Positions 7,041 to 16,543 of a stretch of 64,000 bases of DNA are shown here, one piece after another. The notes under the pieces were generated by a model. The model saw only the letters and a list, made by a program, of their open reading frames with translations. It was not told the origin of the DNA and did no database searches. Source of the DNA: Nocardia ignorata NBRC 108230 (GTDB lineage: Bacteria > Actinomycetota > Actinomycetes > Mycobacteriales > Mycobacteriaceae); NCBI RefSeq assembly GCF_001612905.1, contig NZ_BDBI01000016.1, positions 220,075 through 284,074 of the forward strand, written 5' to 3'. A program made the translations under genes and the position numbers. Numbering within the stretch: the stretch's first letter is position 1; each line of letters starts with the position of its first letter.

Positions 7041-8416
7041 TGGGGTTCTGGGATCCCCTCGAGTCGATCGGCATGGGTGTCTTCCACGTCGGCACGCTCG
7101 GAATTTTCAAGGTGATCGACAACCATGACCGGTCCGATAACGCCGACGAACAACGGCGTGCCCTCGATGACCAGGGCAAGCTGGCGTGGGAGGGCGACCG
7201 GACCATCATCGGTGACGAGTGGGCGCGGTTGCGTGCGGGCGCGGATGTCACCATGCAGGAGGCCGCGGTGAAGGATCCCGAGCCGTTCAGCGCCTGGCCG
7301 CATCAGCGGATCTGGGAGGCCTTGCAGGGCAAGGACGGTCAGGGCGGGGTCGATGCCGGGCAGATCAACGCGACGGCCGACGGTTGGCGCCGGCTCACCA
7401 CCGGCACCGAAACCGCTGTCAACAACTACCGCACCAACTTCGAACGGGTCTTGACCGAAAAGTGGTCCGGTGCTTCGGGTTCTGCGGCGATCGAGGCGGT
7501 GAAGAGTTACACCACCGAGGCCGCCAAACTGCCGACCACCTTCCAGATGGTCGCCAACGGTATCGATTACATGGAAGGCCTTCTCGGACAAGCCAAAATC
7601 GCCATCCCGAAACCGGAAGAGGTCAGCGCCTTCGACGAGTTCGTCGGCCATATCCCGGGCAACGGTGTGGTCAAGGCCGCCCAGCATCGGGCGAACGAAG
7701 CGGAGGCAGACGCTCAGCTGTTCATGATCGGCACCTATCAGCCAGGTGCGCTTACCGTCGACAAACAAACACCGGTGCTGCCGCTCCCCCAGAACAATGT
7801 CACGGATCCGGGCGGCGGAGTGCCGGGCGACGGTACGCCGGGAGATGCGAACGGCGGGGGCAACAACACTGACAACGGTGGCGGCGCATCGACGAATCCT
7901 GCTGGTACGACCGAGAATCCGACCGCCGAGACACCGCAGTCGACCACTCCCGGCGATGATCAAGAGGACGACGACACAGACGACGACTCGACCAGCCCGG
8001 CAAGCACCGAGTCACCGGCCACAACGCCTGCTACGACGCCGACGACGACACCGGCCACACCCGGCGACAGCAAACTCGGGTCTCCTGGCACCGGATCTCC
8101 CGGCTCAGGATCGCCGGGGTCGGGGTCGCCCGGCTCGAGCGTGCCCGGCGCCGGAGTACCGGCCGCGGGACGCTCCGTTGCGGGAACACCCGGAGCCGCG
8201 GGGGCGCAGAACTCCGGCGCTCGCGCGGGGGCCTCGGCGGCGGGTGCGCGCGGGATGAGCGGGATGCCCGGCATGATGGGCGGCGGCGGAAGAGGTGGTG
8301 GGCGTGACGACGAGAACGAGCACACCACCCCGGATTACCTCATCCATGATCGCGAGCACGAACTCATCGGGCAGCTGCCACCGACGCTGCCGCCGGGCGG
8401 GGTGATCGGCGCATGA
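7040..8416 (+). CDS. WXG/PPE-like type VII secretion substrate with Pro/Gly/Thr-rich tail
   Basis: A 458-residue protein. Residues about 85-245 are helical and contain the turn motif KWSGASG (Trp142-Gly144), the hallmark of WXG-superfamily secretion substrates. Residues about 255-400 are low complexity: acidic Thr/Asp-rich stretches, then repeated GSPGSGSPG and an Ala/Gly-rich, Met-Gly-rich segment. The last 30 residues return to an ordered, acidic end. The gene overlaps the preceding one by one base and the following EspG gene by 4 bases (ATGA), so the three form one transcription and probably one functional unit, with EspG as chaperone. The tail probably spans or decorates the envelope. Confidence 0.75.
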   Translation: MGFWDPLESIGMGVFHVGTLGIFKVIDNHDRSDNADEQRRALDDQGKLAWEGDRTIIGDEWARLRAGADVTMQEAAVKDPEPFSAWPHQRIWEALQGKDGQGGVDAGQINATADGWRRLTTGTETAVNNYRTNFERVLTEKWSGASGSAAIEAVKSYTTEAAKLPTTFQMVANGIDYMEGLLGQAKIAIPKPEEVSAFDEFVGHIPGNGVVKAAQHRANEAEADAQLFMIGTYQPGALTVDKQTPVLPLPQNNVTDPGGGVPGDGTPGDANGGGNNTDNGGGASTNPAGTTENPTAETPQSTTPGDDQEDDDTDDDSTSPASTESPATTPATTPTTTPATPGDSKLGSPGTGSPGSGSPGSGSPGSSVPGAGVPAAGRSVAGTPGAAGAQNSGARAGASAAGARGMSGMPGMMGGGGRGGGRDDENEHTTPDYLIHDREHELIGQLPPTLPPGGVIGA

Positions 8417-9186
8417 GCCGAGCCCAAGCACCGGCCCTTGATCACACCTGGGTGCTCGATCCACACGCCTTCGCCATCGGGCTGGAAGCGCACGGTCGGG
8501 ATCGGATGCCGTATCCGCTGACCTTTCGGCCCGAGTTCGCCGAGACCATGGAAATTCACCAGCAGCGGCGGGAAGCTGCCGGGCACAGGTTGGCCCAGGT
8601 GTACGACGCGGTCCTGGACAGGGTGTTCCGGGCCGTTCTCGAGCCCGAGGTCCGGGTGGAGATCCAGGGCTTGCACGGACCGGGTCAGGCCGAGGTCGTG
8701 CGCGTTTATGCGGGCATCGTGGAGGATCACGCGGCGTTGGCCGTTCAGGCCTCGGGGCCGACGCGCGAGCAAGGCGGCGACATCACGCTCTCCGTTGTCC
8801 GCCTGGCCGACCTGGCAGCGGCGATCGTCGCGAAACTGCCACGCCTGCACGGTGGTTCGACACAGCGTTTCGAGGGCAGGCGCAGCGATCTCGAGACGGC
8901 GACCTTCGCTCGCCACCCCACCCGCCTGTCCCCGGTCGAGCACACGCAACGCTTCTTCCGGCGCCCCCGAATCGGCACGGGCGAGATCACCGTTTTCCCT
9001 GGGTTCCAGGTCGATTCCCGGCCCACTTCCGACGGCAAGGCGTTCCTCTGGCTCGACTACCCCGACGACGGCCGCTACCTCCTGCAACACCACGACACCG
9101 ACAATTTCACCGTGATCCCCGGCCCACCCGCCGAGTTGGAGCATCGTCTCTCCAGGCACATAGCCATCTTCACCGATCGCAGATGA
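8413..9186 (+). CDS. ESX secretion-associated chaperone, EspG family
   Basis: A 257-residue cytosolic protein matching the EspG family in length and layout. It begins with WVLDPHAFAIGLEAHGRDR; the family's central beta-sheet region is seen around VRVEIQGLHGPGQAEVVRVYAG and ITLSVVRLADLAAAIV; the C-terminal third contains RFFRRPRIGTGEI. EspG proteins bind PE/PPE-type substrates and keep them secretion-competent. Direct coupling (ATGA) with the PPE-like gene fits that role. No ESX core genes (EccB, EccC, EccD, MycP) are in the window, so the machine must be encoded elsewhere. It converges with the next gene. Confidence 0.85.
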   Translation: MSRAQAPALDHTWVLDPHAFAIGLEAHGRDRMPYPLTFRPEFAETMEIHQQRREAAGHRLAQVYDAVLDRVFRAVLEPEVRVEIQGLHGPGQAEVVRVYAGIVEDHAALAVQASGPTREQGGDITLSVVRLADLAAAIVAKLPRLHGGSTQRFEGRRSDLETATFARHPTRLSPVEHTQRFFRRPRIGTGEITVFPGFQVDSRPTSDGKAFLWLDYPDDGRYLLQHHDTDNFTVIPGPPAELEHRLSRHIAIFTDRR

Positions 9187-9237
9187 ACCCACCGTCGATC
9201 GGATTCGATGCGGCTGGTCAGCCGGGGGCCGCGCGGG

Positions 9238-9942
9238 TCAGGCGGCGGGGGTGCCGTCCCAGGTGACGAGTTTCCAGCCTTTGGCGGGGCTGCCCTTGAC
9301 GATTACGCGGCCGGTGTTGCGGATGGGGTCGGACTGGAGTTTGGTCATGTCGGGGTTGCTGACGGTCATGAGGGTCCAGACCATGATGGAGCCGCCGTGA
9401 GAGAAGATCGTGGCGCGTTTGTTGCCGCGGTCCTGGATGTCCTGGATCGAGTCGTCCATGCGCTTTTTGAATTCGTGGCCGTTGATCGAGCCGGGGATGC
9501 GGGCGTCGAGGTTGCCCTGCATCCACTGGACCGGTGCGGCGAAATAGTTCGCCATCGCGTCCTTCTCGGGTGTGCCTTCGTAGATTCCGGCTTCGATTTC
9601 GTGGAAGCCCTCCTCGACGACAACGGGGCGGTCGCACAGTTCCGAAGTGGGTAGTGCGGTCTGCTGTGTCCGCACCATTGTCGAGGCGTAGACGCCGTCG
9701 AACTTGCAGTCGGCCAGGCGCAGCGCGGCCGCGGCGGCTTGCTCCCAGCCTTTGTCGGTGAGGTCGGGGCCTGGGACGGACGTGTCGATCAGGCCTGATG
9801 CGTTGCCGGCCGATTCGGCGTGGCGGACGAAGGTGAGGGTCATTTCACCTGTCTGCGGTGCGGCGGCCGCACTTCCGCCGCCGGCGGTGATCATGGCAAC
9901 CGCGGCGATGACCACGGACAGACGTGACGCGATCTGGGGCAT
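9238..9942 (-). CDS. secreted histidine phosphatase superfamily protein
   Basis: A 234-residue protein with an N-terminal Sec signal (VVIAAVAMITAGGGSAAAAP). The RHG-type motif appears as FVRHAESAGN (His of the phosphohistidine intermediate), the second basic site in YASTMVRTQQTAL, the acid region HEIEAGIYEG, and the second catalytic histidine in TIFSHGGSIMVW. All four catalytic elements are present, so it should be active on small phosphoesters outside the membrane. AGGAG lies just before ATG 9942. It converges on the EspG gene and has no obvious partner. Confidence 0.9.
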   Translation of the reverse strand: MPQIASRLSVVIAAVAMITAGGGSAAAAPQTGEMTLTFVRHAESAGNASGLIDTSVPGPDLTDKGWEQAAAAALRLADCKFDGVYASTMVRTQQTALPTSELCDRPVVVEEGFHEIEAGIYEGTPEKDAMANYFAAPVQWMQGNLDARIPGSINGHEFKKRMDDSIQDIQDRGNKRATIFSHGGSIMVWTLMTVSNPDMTKLQSDPIRNTGRVIVKGSPAKGWKLVTWDGTPAA

Positions 9943-10056
9943 AGGGACTCCTCGAGTAACCGGTGTGGGCCCACGCTGGTGTATGAATGCGACCCGTTCC
10001 GGGACGGTAGGTTCGCGCCCGACCGGTCGCCACGTCGTCTCCCGATGAACGGCACG

Positions 10057-10677
10057 TTATCTACTTTTCGTGAGGACCCGGTAGACGAAGACGAATTGCC
10101 AGAGGCCGATGAACAGCGTCGGGAGGCGTTCGTAGAAACCGGCCGACGATTGGCCGCCGACCGGTGTCGATTCCACGGCGGCGAAGAAGGCTCCGACCGC
10201 TGCTATCGAGAACACGGCGGTGGCGATGGAGAAGACCGACCACAGGCGGGAACGGCGGGTGACAGCGGCGAGGGCCGCCACGGGGAAGGCCGTGAAGACG
10301 ACAAGGGCGCCGAGGTTGTGGATTCCGCCGGTCGCGGTGACGACCGTCGGGGCGCCTTCGGGGAAGCCGAGTACCGGGTCGGTGGGGAAGAATCCGATGA
10401 CGATCAGTCCGGCGGCGGCGACCAGCAGGGCGAGGTACCCGACGGTGCGCAGGGACGCGGTGCGGCGGAGCCCTTCGGCGAAGAGCACCGTCAGGATGCC
10501 GTAGAGGACGAAGTTGCTGTTCTGGATCCAGCCGTGGGGGGCGAGGCTGAGGGCGCTGATGGTGTCGTGGGAGGAGTCGTAGCCGGCCTGGAGTGCGCCG
10601 TTGATCAGGTAGCCGAGGACGAAGACGGCCGGACCGAAGGTGCCCGCCACCAGCAGATGTGTACTGCGTATGCTCAC
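10057..10677 (-). CDS. DUF998 family integral membrane protein
   Basis: About 206 residues with six predicted membrane helices (for example FGPAVFVLGYLINGAL, LALLVAAAGLIVIGFF, FSIATAVFSIAAVGAFFAAV). The conserved DUF998 loop between helices one and two (YDSSHDTISALSLAPHGWIQ) is intact. The enzymatic role, if any, is unknown. GTG 10677 is preferred; the in-frame GTG 10692 lies inside the repeated operator elements. It is divergent from a TetR regulator 56 bases away, so the pair probably forms a regulator-target couple. Confidence 0.8.
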   Translation of the reverse strand: MSIRSTHLLVAGTFGPAVFVLGYLINGALQAGYDSSHDTISALSLAPHGWIQNSNFVLYGILTVLFAEGLRRTASLRTVGYLALLVAAAGLIVIGFFPTDPVLGFPEGAPTVVTATGGIHNLGALVVFTAFPVAALAAVTRRSRLWSVFSIATAVFSIAAVGAFFAAVESTPVGGQSSAGFYERLPTLFIGLWQFVFVYRVLTKSR

Positions 10678-10716
10678 AGATACAAAGTACACATTTCGTG
10701 CGTACTAAGTACACAT
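10657..10716. promoter_or_regulatory. TetR-type operator region with three 9-bp half-sites
   Basis: The divergent promoter region contains ATGTGTACT at 10657-10665, and its exact inverse AGTACACAT at 10686-10694 and again at 10708-10716. The two direct copies are 22 bases apart, about two helical turns. The site lies between the DUF998 and TetR starts and is the likely binding site of the TetR protein encoded at 10733. Confidence 0.6.
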
Positions 10717-10732
10717 CAGGAGTGGAACAGGC

Positions 10733-11434
10733 GTGACTTCTCTCTGGGAACGGCTCACAGAAGGCGACCGGAACGCCGGTAAACCCTTGTCCGCCAGGCG
10801 AATTGCCGAGACCGCGGTGGCGGTGGCCGACGTCGACGGGCTCGACGCCATCACGATGCGCCGGCTCGCCACGGAGCTCGGGGTGGCGCCGATGGCTGCC
10901 TACCGGCATGTGGCGAGCAAGGACGAGGTGCTGGAGCTGATGGTCGACCTCGTCTACGGCGAGGTCGAATACGCGGCCGGCGACGGCTGGCGCGCGACGC
11001 TACGTGAGCTGGCGACGGCACTTCAGGCGCTGATCCTGCGGCACCCCTGGCTCACCCGGCTCACCGCACCGGAGCTGGTCTACGAACTCACACCCAACCG
11101 CATGGCCGTGACCGAGCACGCCCTGACCGCGCTCCACGACGACCTCGGTCTCGACCTCGACACGGCAATGGCGGCCGCGCGAACGGTTTTCGCGTATGTG
11201 CAGGGTGCGACCGGTGCCGAGATCGGCCTACGCGCGCTCATGGACGATCGCGGCTGGACCACCGGCGCACAGGCGCGCACCGGTCTGTCCACTCAGATGA
11301 CCTGGCTGCTCGGCACCGGCCACTATCCGACCTTCCAGCGTTATGTGCACGAGGCACGGCGCAAGGACGACCTGCGCTGGCAGTTCGACACCGGCCTCGA
11401 GCAGGTGCTCGACGGCATCGAAGCGCGTCGGTGA
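10733..11434 (+). CDS. TetR family transcriptional regulator
   Basis: A 233-residue repressor. The helix-turn-helix lies at about residues 22-68 (SARRIAETAVAVADVDG, then MRRLATELGVAPMAAYRHV and SKDEVLELM). The C-terminal part (residues 85-230) is the TetR_C ligand-binding type with LILRHPWLTRL. GTG start with AGGAG at 10718-10722. Divergent from the DUF998 membrane gene with shared half-sites between them, so local autoregulation and control of that gene are expected. The ligand cannot be inferred. Confidence 0.85.
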   Translation: MTSLWERLTEGDRNAGKPLSARRIAETAVAVADVDGLDAITMRRLATELGVAPMAAYRHVASKDEVLELMVDLVYGEVEYAAGDGWRATLRELATALQALILRHPWLTRLTAPELVYELTPNRMAVTEHALTALHDDLGLDLDTAMAAARTVFAYVQGATGAEIGLRALMDDRGWTTGAQARTGLSTQMTWLLGTGHYPTFQRYVHEARRKDDLRWQFDTGLEQVLDGIEARR

Positions 11435-11435
11435 C

Positions 11436-11768
11436 CTACTTGCCGCGCAGGCCGAAGGGGTTGCCGTCGGGATCGGCCAGCGTGCAGATGCGGAGGTCGG
11501 GAGCAACTGTCTGCGGGCCCGATTTCTCGGTGGCTCCTGCGGCGAGCAGGGCGTTCCGGGTGGCGTCGAGGTCGTCGACGTCGGTCATCGCGACCGGTCC
11601 GGTGGCGCGGTCGCCCTGGGGGTTGAGGCTGATCTCGAAGCCGTTGACGTTGTAACCGACGTAGTACGGCTGGTCGGTGTGGGGCTGGCCGTAGAGGGCC
11701 GTATAGACCTTTTTGGCGGCTTCCAGGTCGGAGACGGGAATGACGACGGCGCCGATGGCGGGACTCAT
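11436..11768 (-). CDS. VOC (glyoxalase/bleomycin-resistance fold) family protein
   Basis: A 110-residue single-module VOC protein. It begins MSPAIGAVVIPVSDLEAAKK, has the mid-domain NGFEISLNPQ strand and ends with the family's LADPDGNPFGL signature. ATG 11768 is chosen because GGAAGGAAG precedes it and the family N-terminus aligns there; the longer upstream frame is not protein-like. VOC proteins include lyases, isomerases and dioxygenases, and this one cannot be assigned further. It is convergent with the TetR gene, with stops 1 base apart (11434 and 11436). Confidence 0.85.
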   Translation of the reverse strand: MSPAIGAVVIPVSDLEAAKKVYTALYGQPHTDQPYYVGYNVNGFEISLNPQGDRATGPVAMTDVDDLDATRNALLAAGATEKSGPQTVAPDLRICTLADPDGNPFGLRGK

Positions 11769-11876
11769 GGTGCTTCCTTCCGAAGAACAGCGGGACTGCG
11801 TCGAATGGAAAACGGTCGAGAACCAGCGTAACCAGCGATAACGCCGAACAGGCGGATCCATCGCGGGGGGCATGCC

Positions 11877-11906
11877 GGACGCGGGCAGGCGAGGCTGCCC
11901 GCGTCC
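11877..11906 (-). terminator. hairpin terminator after the NRPS operon
   Basis: Perfect 12-bp arms GGACGCGGGCAG (11877-11888) and CTGCCCGCGTCC (11895-11906) with a 6-base loop lie 6 bases beyond the last NRPS stop. There is no strong T-tract, as is common in actinobacteria. It should end the siderophore operon before the VOC gene. Confidence 0.7.
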
Positions 11907-11912
11907 AGGTGC

Positions 11913-14900
11913 TCAGAGAGCGGCGGCCAGGGTTTGCACAGCCAGGGTCCACAGGTCGGCGAAACGGTTGGCCTGTGCTTCGGTGAACAGGGCGGTGCTC
12001 CAGCGGAAGTTGGTCGTCAGGGCGGGGCCGGCGGCGGTGGTGCCGATGCCGGCGATGACGTCTATCGCGTAGCGCAGGGGTAGGTCGGGTTCGGGGTCGA
12101 GTGGGAGGGCGGTGTCGTGGGCGCCGACCAGCAGAGACCACGGGTCGGTGTTGTTGCCGCTGAGGTCGATTCGGCCGAGGTAGTTGAATTCGACCTGGGG
12201 TTCGGCGGCGTTGCGGAGTTCGGGGACCCGGTCGACGTAGCGGAGCAGGCCGTAATCGAGTCCCTGGTTGGGAATTTCACGAATATGCCGAGTGACGGCG
12301 TCGAGCAGTGACCGCGCGGAAGCCGGATCAGCTTGGGCGCGTGCGACATCCACGCACTGGCCGCCGACGCCGAGTCGGACGGGGAACACGCTGGTGAACC
12401 AGCCGAGGGTGTTGGCGGTGTCGGTGCCGAGTTCGGCGTCGGCGCGGCCGTGGCCCTCGAGGGCGATCAAAGCGCCTGCGGCTGGATCGTTTCCGTTGTT
12501 CGCGTGCAGCGAGGCCATGGTCATGGTGAGGGCGGTGAGCAGGAATTCGCGGACGCCCTCGTCCTTGCCGATGCGGTCGAGGAGGCGCTGGGTCACCTCG
12601 ACGGGGGTGGCGACGGTGTTCACGCGCAGACTCGACCAGGTGTCGGACGCGGGGGCGGGGTGCCGGGAACCGAGGGGCGCGTCCGGTTGGCGCACCTGGG
12701 CCGCCCAATAGTCGCGCTGAGCAAGCACTTCCGGTGTGCTGGCGCGCTGCCACATGCCCTCCGACCACTGCCGGTAGGAGGTGAACTCGGGCAGCATCTT
12801 CGGGGTGACGCCGGACTGGATCTGCTGCCAGGCGGCGGCGAGTCCGTCGATCATGATGTGCCAGGACACCACGTCGACAGCCAGGTGGTGCACCGCGAGC
12901 AAAAGGATGTCGCCGGGATCGCCATCAGCGTCGTCCCCGGAATTCTTCGCGTCGCGCGAGCTCTGGTCGACTTCCGACGAGCCCGGTGCACCCGCGAACC
13001 ACACCGCGCGCACCATCTCCCCCGACCTCGGGTCGATCGCGTCGTTGGCGATACGCGCGTATTCCGTGATGACGGAATCCAGTTCGGAACCGGCGAGTCC
13101 ACGCGGCGCTTCGATCACCACGTCGCCCGCGGCAACGACACCGGGCGCGCGGGTGAGCAGGCGCGGACCATCGGGCGTATCGGTGAGCACGGCACGCAGG
13201 GTGTCGTGTGCGTCGAGGAGGGCTTGGAGCGTGGATTCCAGGCCGGCACGGTCGATTCCGGCGGGCAGGCGGAGCAGTGCGGTCTGGGTGAAGCGGCGGT
13301 AGTTGCCGTACTCGTACATCCACGACACCACCGGCAGCGGCGGAACCACACCGTAGGAGTCGGCGCCTGCCTGGGCGGCGGCGGGTGCGTCGTCGACCGC
13401 GGCGGCGAGTTCGCGGATGGTCGGGCAGGCCAGAACCATGCGCGGGTTGAGCGCGAGGCTTCGGCGGCGGGCCTTGTTCACCAGGGAGATGGCGACGATG
13501 GAGTCGACACCGAGTTCGTAGAAGTCGGCGTCGATACCGGGGGCGCGGCCGTCGAAGAGTTCGGCGAAGACCTCGCTCAGCGCGATCTCGGTCGGCGTCT
13601 CGGCGGCGGCATTGCTGTCGGCCGACGAAAGCGCTTGTTCGGCGAGCTCGTTCAGTGCGTGCCCGTCGAGTTTGCCGTTGACGTTCACCGGCAACCGGTC
13701 GAGGACGACGATGCGCGCGGGGATCATGTACGCGGGCAGGCGCTGGGCGAGGTCGGCGCGCACCCGGCTCACCACGACGGCACGTCCGGCCTTGCCGACG
13801 ACGAAGCCGACCAGCGACGCGCCACCGGCACGACGGACCACGGTGACGGCGGCGGTGTCGATATCGGCCGAGCGGCGCAGCGCGGTCTCGATCTCGCCGA
13901 CCTCGATGCGGTAGCCGCGCACCTTCACCTGCGCGTCGGCGCGGCCGAGGTAACCGAAGCGACCACCCGGCAGGCGGCGGATGAGGTCACCGGTGCGGTA
14001 CATGCGCTGCCCCGGGCGGGCCGGGTCGGCGACGAACCGGTCGGCGGTGATGGCAGGTTTGCCCAGGTAGCCGCGGGCCAGTTGCACGCCGGACAGGTAC
14101 AGCTCGCCGACGATTCCCTGTGGAACCGGGCGCAGCCGTGAGTCGAGGACGTAGCCGACCATGCCGCCGTTGGCGGTGCCGATCGTCGGGATTTCCGAGG
14201 TGGCGACCGGGGCGACGACGGCTTCGACGGTCGTCTCGGTCGGCCCGTAGCAGTTGTACACAGCCGTCCCCGGGAGCGCGCGCAAACGTGCCCACAGGGC
14301 GGTGTCGATGGCCTCACCACCGAGTGCGAGGACGGACAGCTCACGATCGAGCAAGCCCGCCGCCGCCAACTGGGCCAGCATCGAGGGGGTCGTGTCGATC
14401 ATGTCGATGTCGAATTCAGCCATGCCCGAGACGATTCGGTGTGCGTCGCGCATCTCGTCGGCATCGAAAAGGTGCAGGGCCTGGCCCGCGAAGAAGCCGA
14501 CCATCGGCTGCCAGGAGGCATCGAACCCGAGCGACCAGGCGTGCGCGATGCGCAGCGGGCGGCCGAGTTTCGCCATCGCCGGGCGGTAGAACCGCTCGAG
14601 ATGGTCGGCGAAGTATCCGGCCAGCGCGGCGTTCGTGCCGACGACACCCTTGGGCTCGCCCGTGGAGCCGGAGGTGAAGATGATGTAGGCGGCGTGGTCG
14701 AGTTCGCGACGGACGACGGGGGCTTGCGCGGGGCGGCGCGCGATCCGTTGGACAACCTCGGCGTCGTCCAACGTGAGCACCGCGGCGCCGGAGCCCGCGA
14801 TCCCGTCCGGCAGGTGAGGATCCTTGCCGAGAACGACGGCGATCACCGGGTTCGACTGGCGCAGAATCGATTCGATGCGACCTACGGGCAAGCTGATATC

Positions 14901-16511
14901 GACCGGGACGTAGGCCGCACCGGCGGCGAACGTGGCAAGAATGGCCACGATCGCATCGGTGCCGCGCGGAAGCATCAGGGCGACAACGGTTTCCGGGCCG
15001 ACACCGTGTGCGGCGAACTCGGCGCCCAGGCGGCAGGCACGATCGTGCAGCTCGCGGTAGGTGAAGCGTTCGCCCGAGGTGGTCGTGAGGGCGGTGGCGT
15101 CCGGGGTCGCGGCGACCTGCTGCTCGAACAGCTCCCAGGGTGTGGACGAGGGCGCGGGCACGAGGTCCGCGGCAGCACTGGCCAGTTCGGCATGCTCGGC
15201 GGGCGTGAGCAGGTCGATGGCGTCGAGGGTCGCCTCGGCGTCGAGTGTGGGCAGAGTGCGCAGGATGGCGACCAGACGGGCGCCGAGGTCGGCGGGGTCG
15301 AGGTGGCCGAGCAAGGCGGGCACCGCCTCGACGAGGACGAGCAGTTCCCCTTCGCTCATGTGCGAGACCACCGTGAGCGGGTAGTGGGCGAGACTTTCCA
15401 TCTCGATGGGCCGGAACTGGGCGCCGTCGGCGGCGGTGACGGTCTTGATCGCGTCGTCGATGGGGGCGTTCTCGAAGACGAACAGGGTGTCGAACAGGGC
15501 GCCGTGACCGGCCGCGCGCTGCAGGGTCGACAGGCTCAGGTAGCCGATATCGCGCATGGTCGACGAATCACGTTGCAGCCGAGCGCATTGCGCGACGACC
15601 GGTTCGGTCGACTCGAGCCGGTACACGACGGGGACGGTGTTGATGAACAGCCCGACCATGCCCTCGACACCGGCCAGCTTTTCGGGGCGGCCGCTGATGG
15701 TGGTGCCGTAGACGACGTCCGTGCGGTCGGTGATCCGGCCGAGCAGCACCGTCCAGGCGAACTGCACGGCGGTATTGAGCGTCATGCCGTTGGCGCGCGC
15801 CCACTGCTGCAAGGCTTCGGTTTCGCAGGCCGACAGGCGAAGTCGCGTGGTCTCGGGCACCGAGGAATCGCGCGCACCGGTACCGTCGGCCAGCACCAAC
15901 GGCGCGCTGACCTGACCTAGGTACTCGGCCCAGCGACGCGCGGCGGCATCGTGGTCCTGGGCGCCGAGCCAGCCGATGTAGTCGCGGTACGGGCGCGGGG
16001 CGGGCAACCCGTCGAGACTGCCGCCCGCCTGGTACACCGCGAGCAGTTCGGTGAAGAACACCGCGACCGCCCAGCCGTCCATCAGGATGTGGTGGGCGGT
16101 GAGGATCATCCGCTTGCGCGGCTGCGGCGCGTCGGTGACGTTCAGCAACAGGATCCGCAGGGCCGGACCACGGCTCAGGGTGAACGGCACGCGCCGCTCC
16201 GACTCCGCGATGGAATCGAATTCGCTCGCCACCGCGTCACGTTCGGCCCACGGCAACTCGGCGTGCGACGGGATGATCTGCACCGGCTTGGGCACGTCGG
16301 TGTCCCAGAACGCGGCCCGCAGGTTCGGGTGACGGTCGAGCATGGCCTGGGCGCTGCGGCGCAGCAGGGCGGTGTCCAGCGGGCCGTCGATGTCGACCAC
16401 GAATTGCATCGTGTAGAGGTCGATCTCGGTCCCGGCCATCCGCGACAGGGAGAACAACCCCTCCTGCAGGGGGCTCAACGCGAGTACGTCTTCGATCTGC
16501 GGCGCACTCAT
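11913..16511 (-). CDS. non-ribosomal peptide synthetase, C-A-T-E (MbtF-like, terminal hydroxylysine module)
   Basis: A 1,532-residue NRPS. C domain about residues 5-440 with active site TAHHILMDGWA; A domain about 480-960 with YIIFTSGSTGEPKG; T domain near 965-1030 with phosphopantetheine serine in FYELGVDS; E-type domain from about 1060 to the end with LAVHHLAVDVVSW and LLRYVD. MbtF of mycobactin has the same order and installs the second, cyclising hydroxylysine. My manual reading of the A-domain pocket against GrsA is D-A-Q-D-A-G-C-V-E, close to lysine-type codes; treat this as tentative. ATG 16511 follows GGAAAGGA. ATG 16547, which overlaps the upstream stop as ATGA, is an alternative start. 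Last gene of the operon. Confidence 0.9.
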   Translation of the reverse strand: MSAPQIEDVLALSPLQEGLFSLSRMAGTEIDLYTMQFVVDIDGPLDTALLRRSAQAMLDRHPNLRAAFWDTDVPKPVQIIPSHAELPWAERDAVASEFDSIAESERRVPFTLSRGPALRILLLNVTDAPQPRKRMILTAHHILMDGWAVAVFFTELLAVYQAGGSLDGLPAPRPYRDYIGWLGAQDHDAAARRWAEYLGQVSAPLVLADGTGARDSSVPETTRLRLSACETEALQQWARANGMTLNTAVQFAWTVLLGRITDRTDVVYGTTISGRPEKLAGVEGMVGLFINTVPVVYRLESTEPVVAQCARLQRDSSTMRDIGYLSLSTLQRAAGHGALFDTLFVFENAPIDDAIKTVTAADGAQFRPIEMESLAHYPLTVVSHMSEGELLVLVEAVPALLGHLDPADLGARLVAILRTLPTLDAEATLDAIDLLTPAEHAELASAAADLVPAPSSTPWELFEQQVAATPDATALTTTSGERFTYRELHDRACRLGAEFAAHGVGPETVVALMLPRGTDAIVAILATFAAGAAYVPVDISLPVGRIESILRQSNPVIAVVLGKDPHLPDGIAGSGAAVLTLDDAEVVQRIARRPAQAPVVRRELDHAAYIIFTSGSTGEPKGVVGTNAALAGYFADHLERFYRPAMAKLGRPLRIAHAWSLGFDASWQPMVGFFAGQALHLFDADEMRDAHRIVSGMAEFDIDMIDTTPSMLAQLAAAGLLDRELSVLALGGEAIDTALWARLRALPGTAVYNCYGPTETTVEAVVAPVATSEIPTIGTANGGMVGYVLDSRLRPVPQGIVGELYLSGVQLARGYLGKPAITADRFVADPARPGQRMYRTGDLIRRLPGGRFGYLGRADAQVKVRGYRIEVGEIETALRRSADIDTAAVTVVRRAGGASLVGFVVGKAGRAVVVSRVRADLAQRLPAYMIPARIVVLDRLPVNVNGKLDGHALNELAEQALSSADSNAAAETPTEIALSEVFAELFDGRAPGIDADFYELGVDSIVAISLVNKARRRSLALNPRMVLACPTIRELAAAVDDAPAAAQAGADSYGVVPPLPVVSWMYEYGNYRRFTQTALLRLPAGIDRAGLESTLQALLDAHDTLRAVLTDTPDGPRLLTRAPGVVAAGDVVIEAPRGLAGSELDSVITEYARIANDAIDPRSGEMVRAVWFAGAPGSSEVDQSSRDAKNSGDDADGDPGDILLLAVHHLAVDVVSWHIMIDGLAAAWQQIQSGVTPKMLPEFTSYRQWSEGMWQRASTPEVLAQRDYWAAQVRQPDAPLGSRHPAPASDTWSSLRVNTVATPVEVTQRLLDRIGKDEGVREFLLTALTMTMASLHANNGNDPAAGALIALEGHGRADAELGTDTANTLGWFTSVFPVRLGVGGQCVDVARAQADPASARSLLDAVTRHIREIPNQGLDYGLLRYVDRVPELRNAAEPQVEFNYLGRIDLSGNNTDPWSLLVGAHDTALPLDPEPDLPLRYAIDVIAGIGTTAAGPALTTNFRWSTALFTEAQANRFADLWTLAVQTLAAAL

Positions 16512-16543
16512 GCTGCGTCCTTTCCTAGTGGTCGAGCCGTTGT

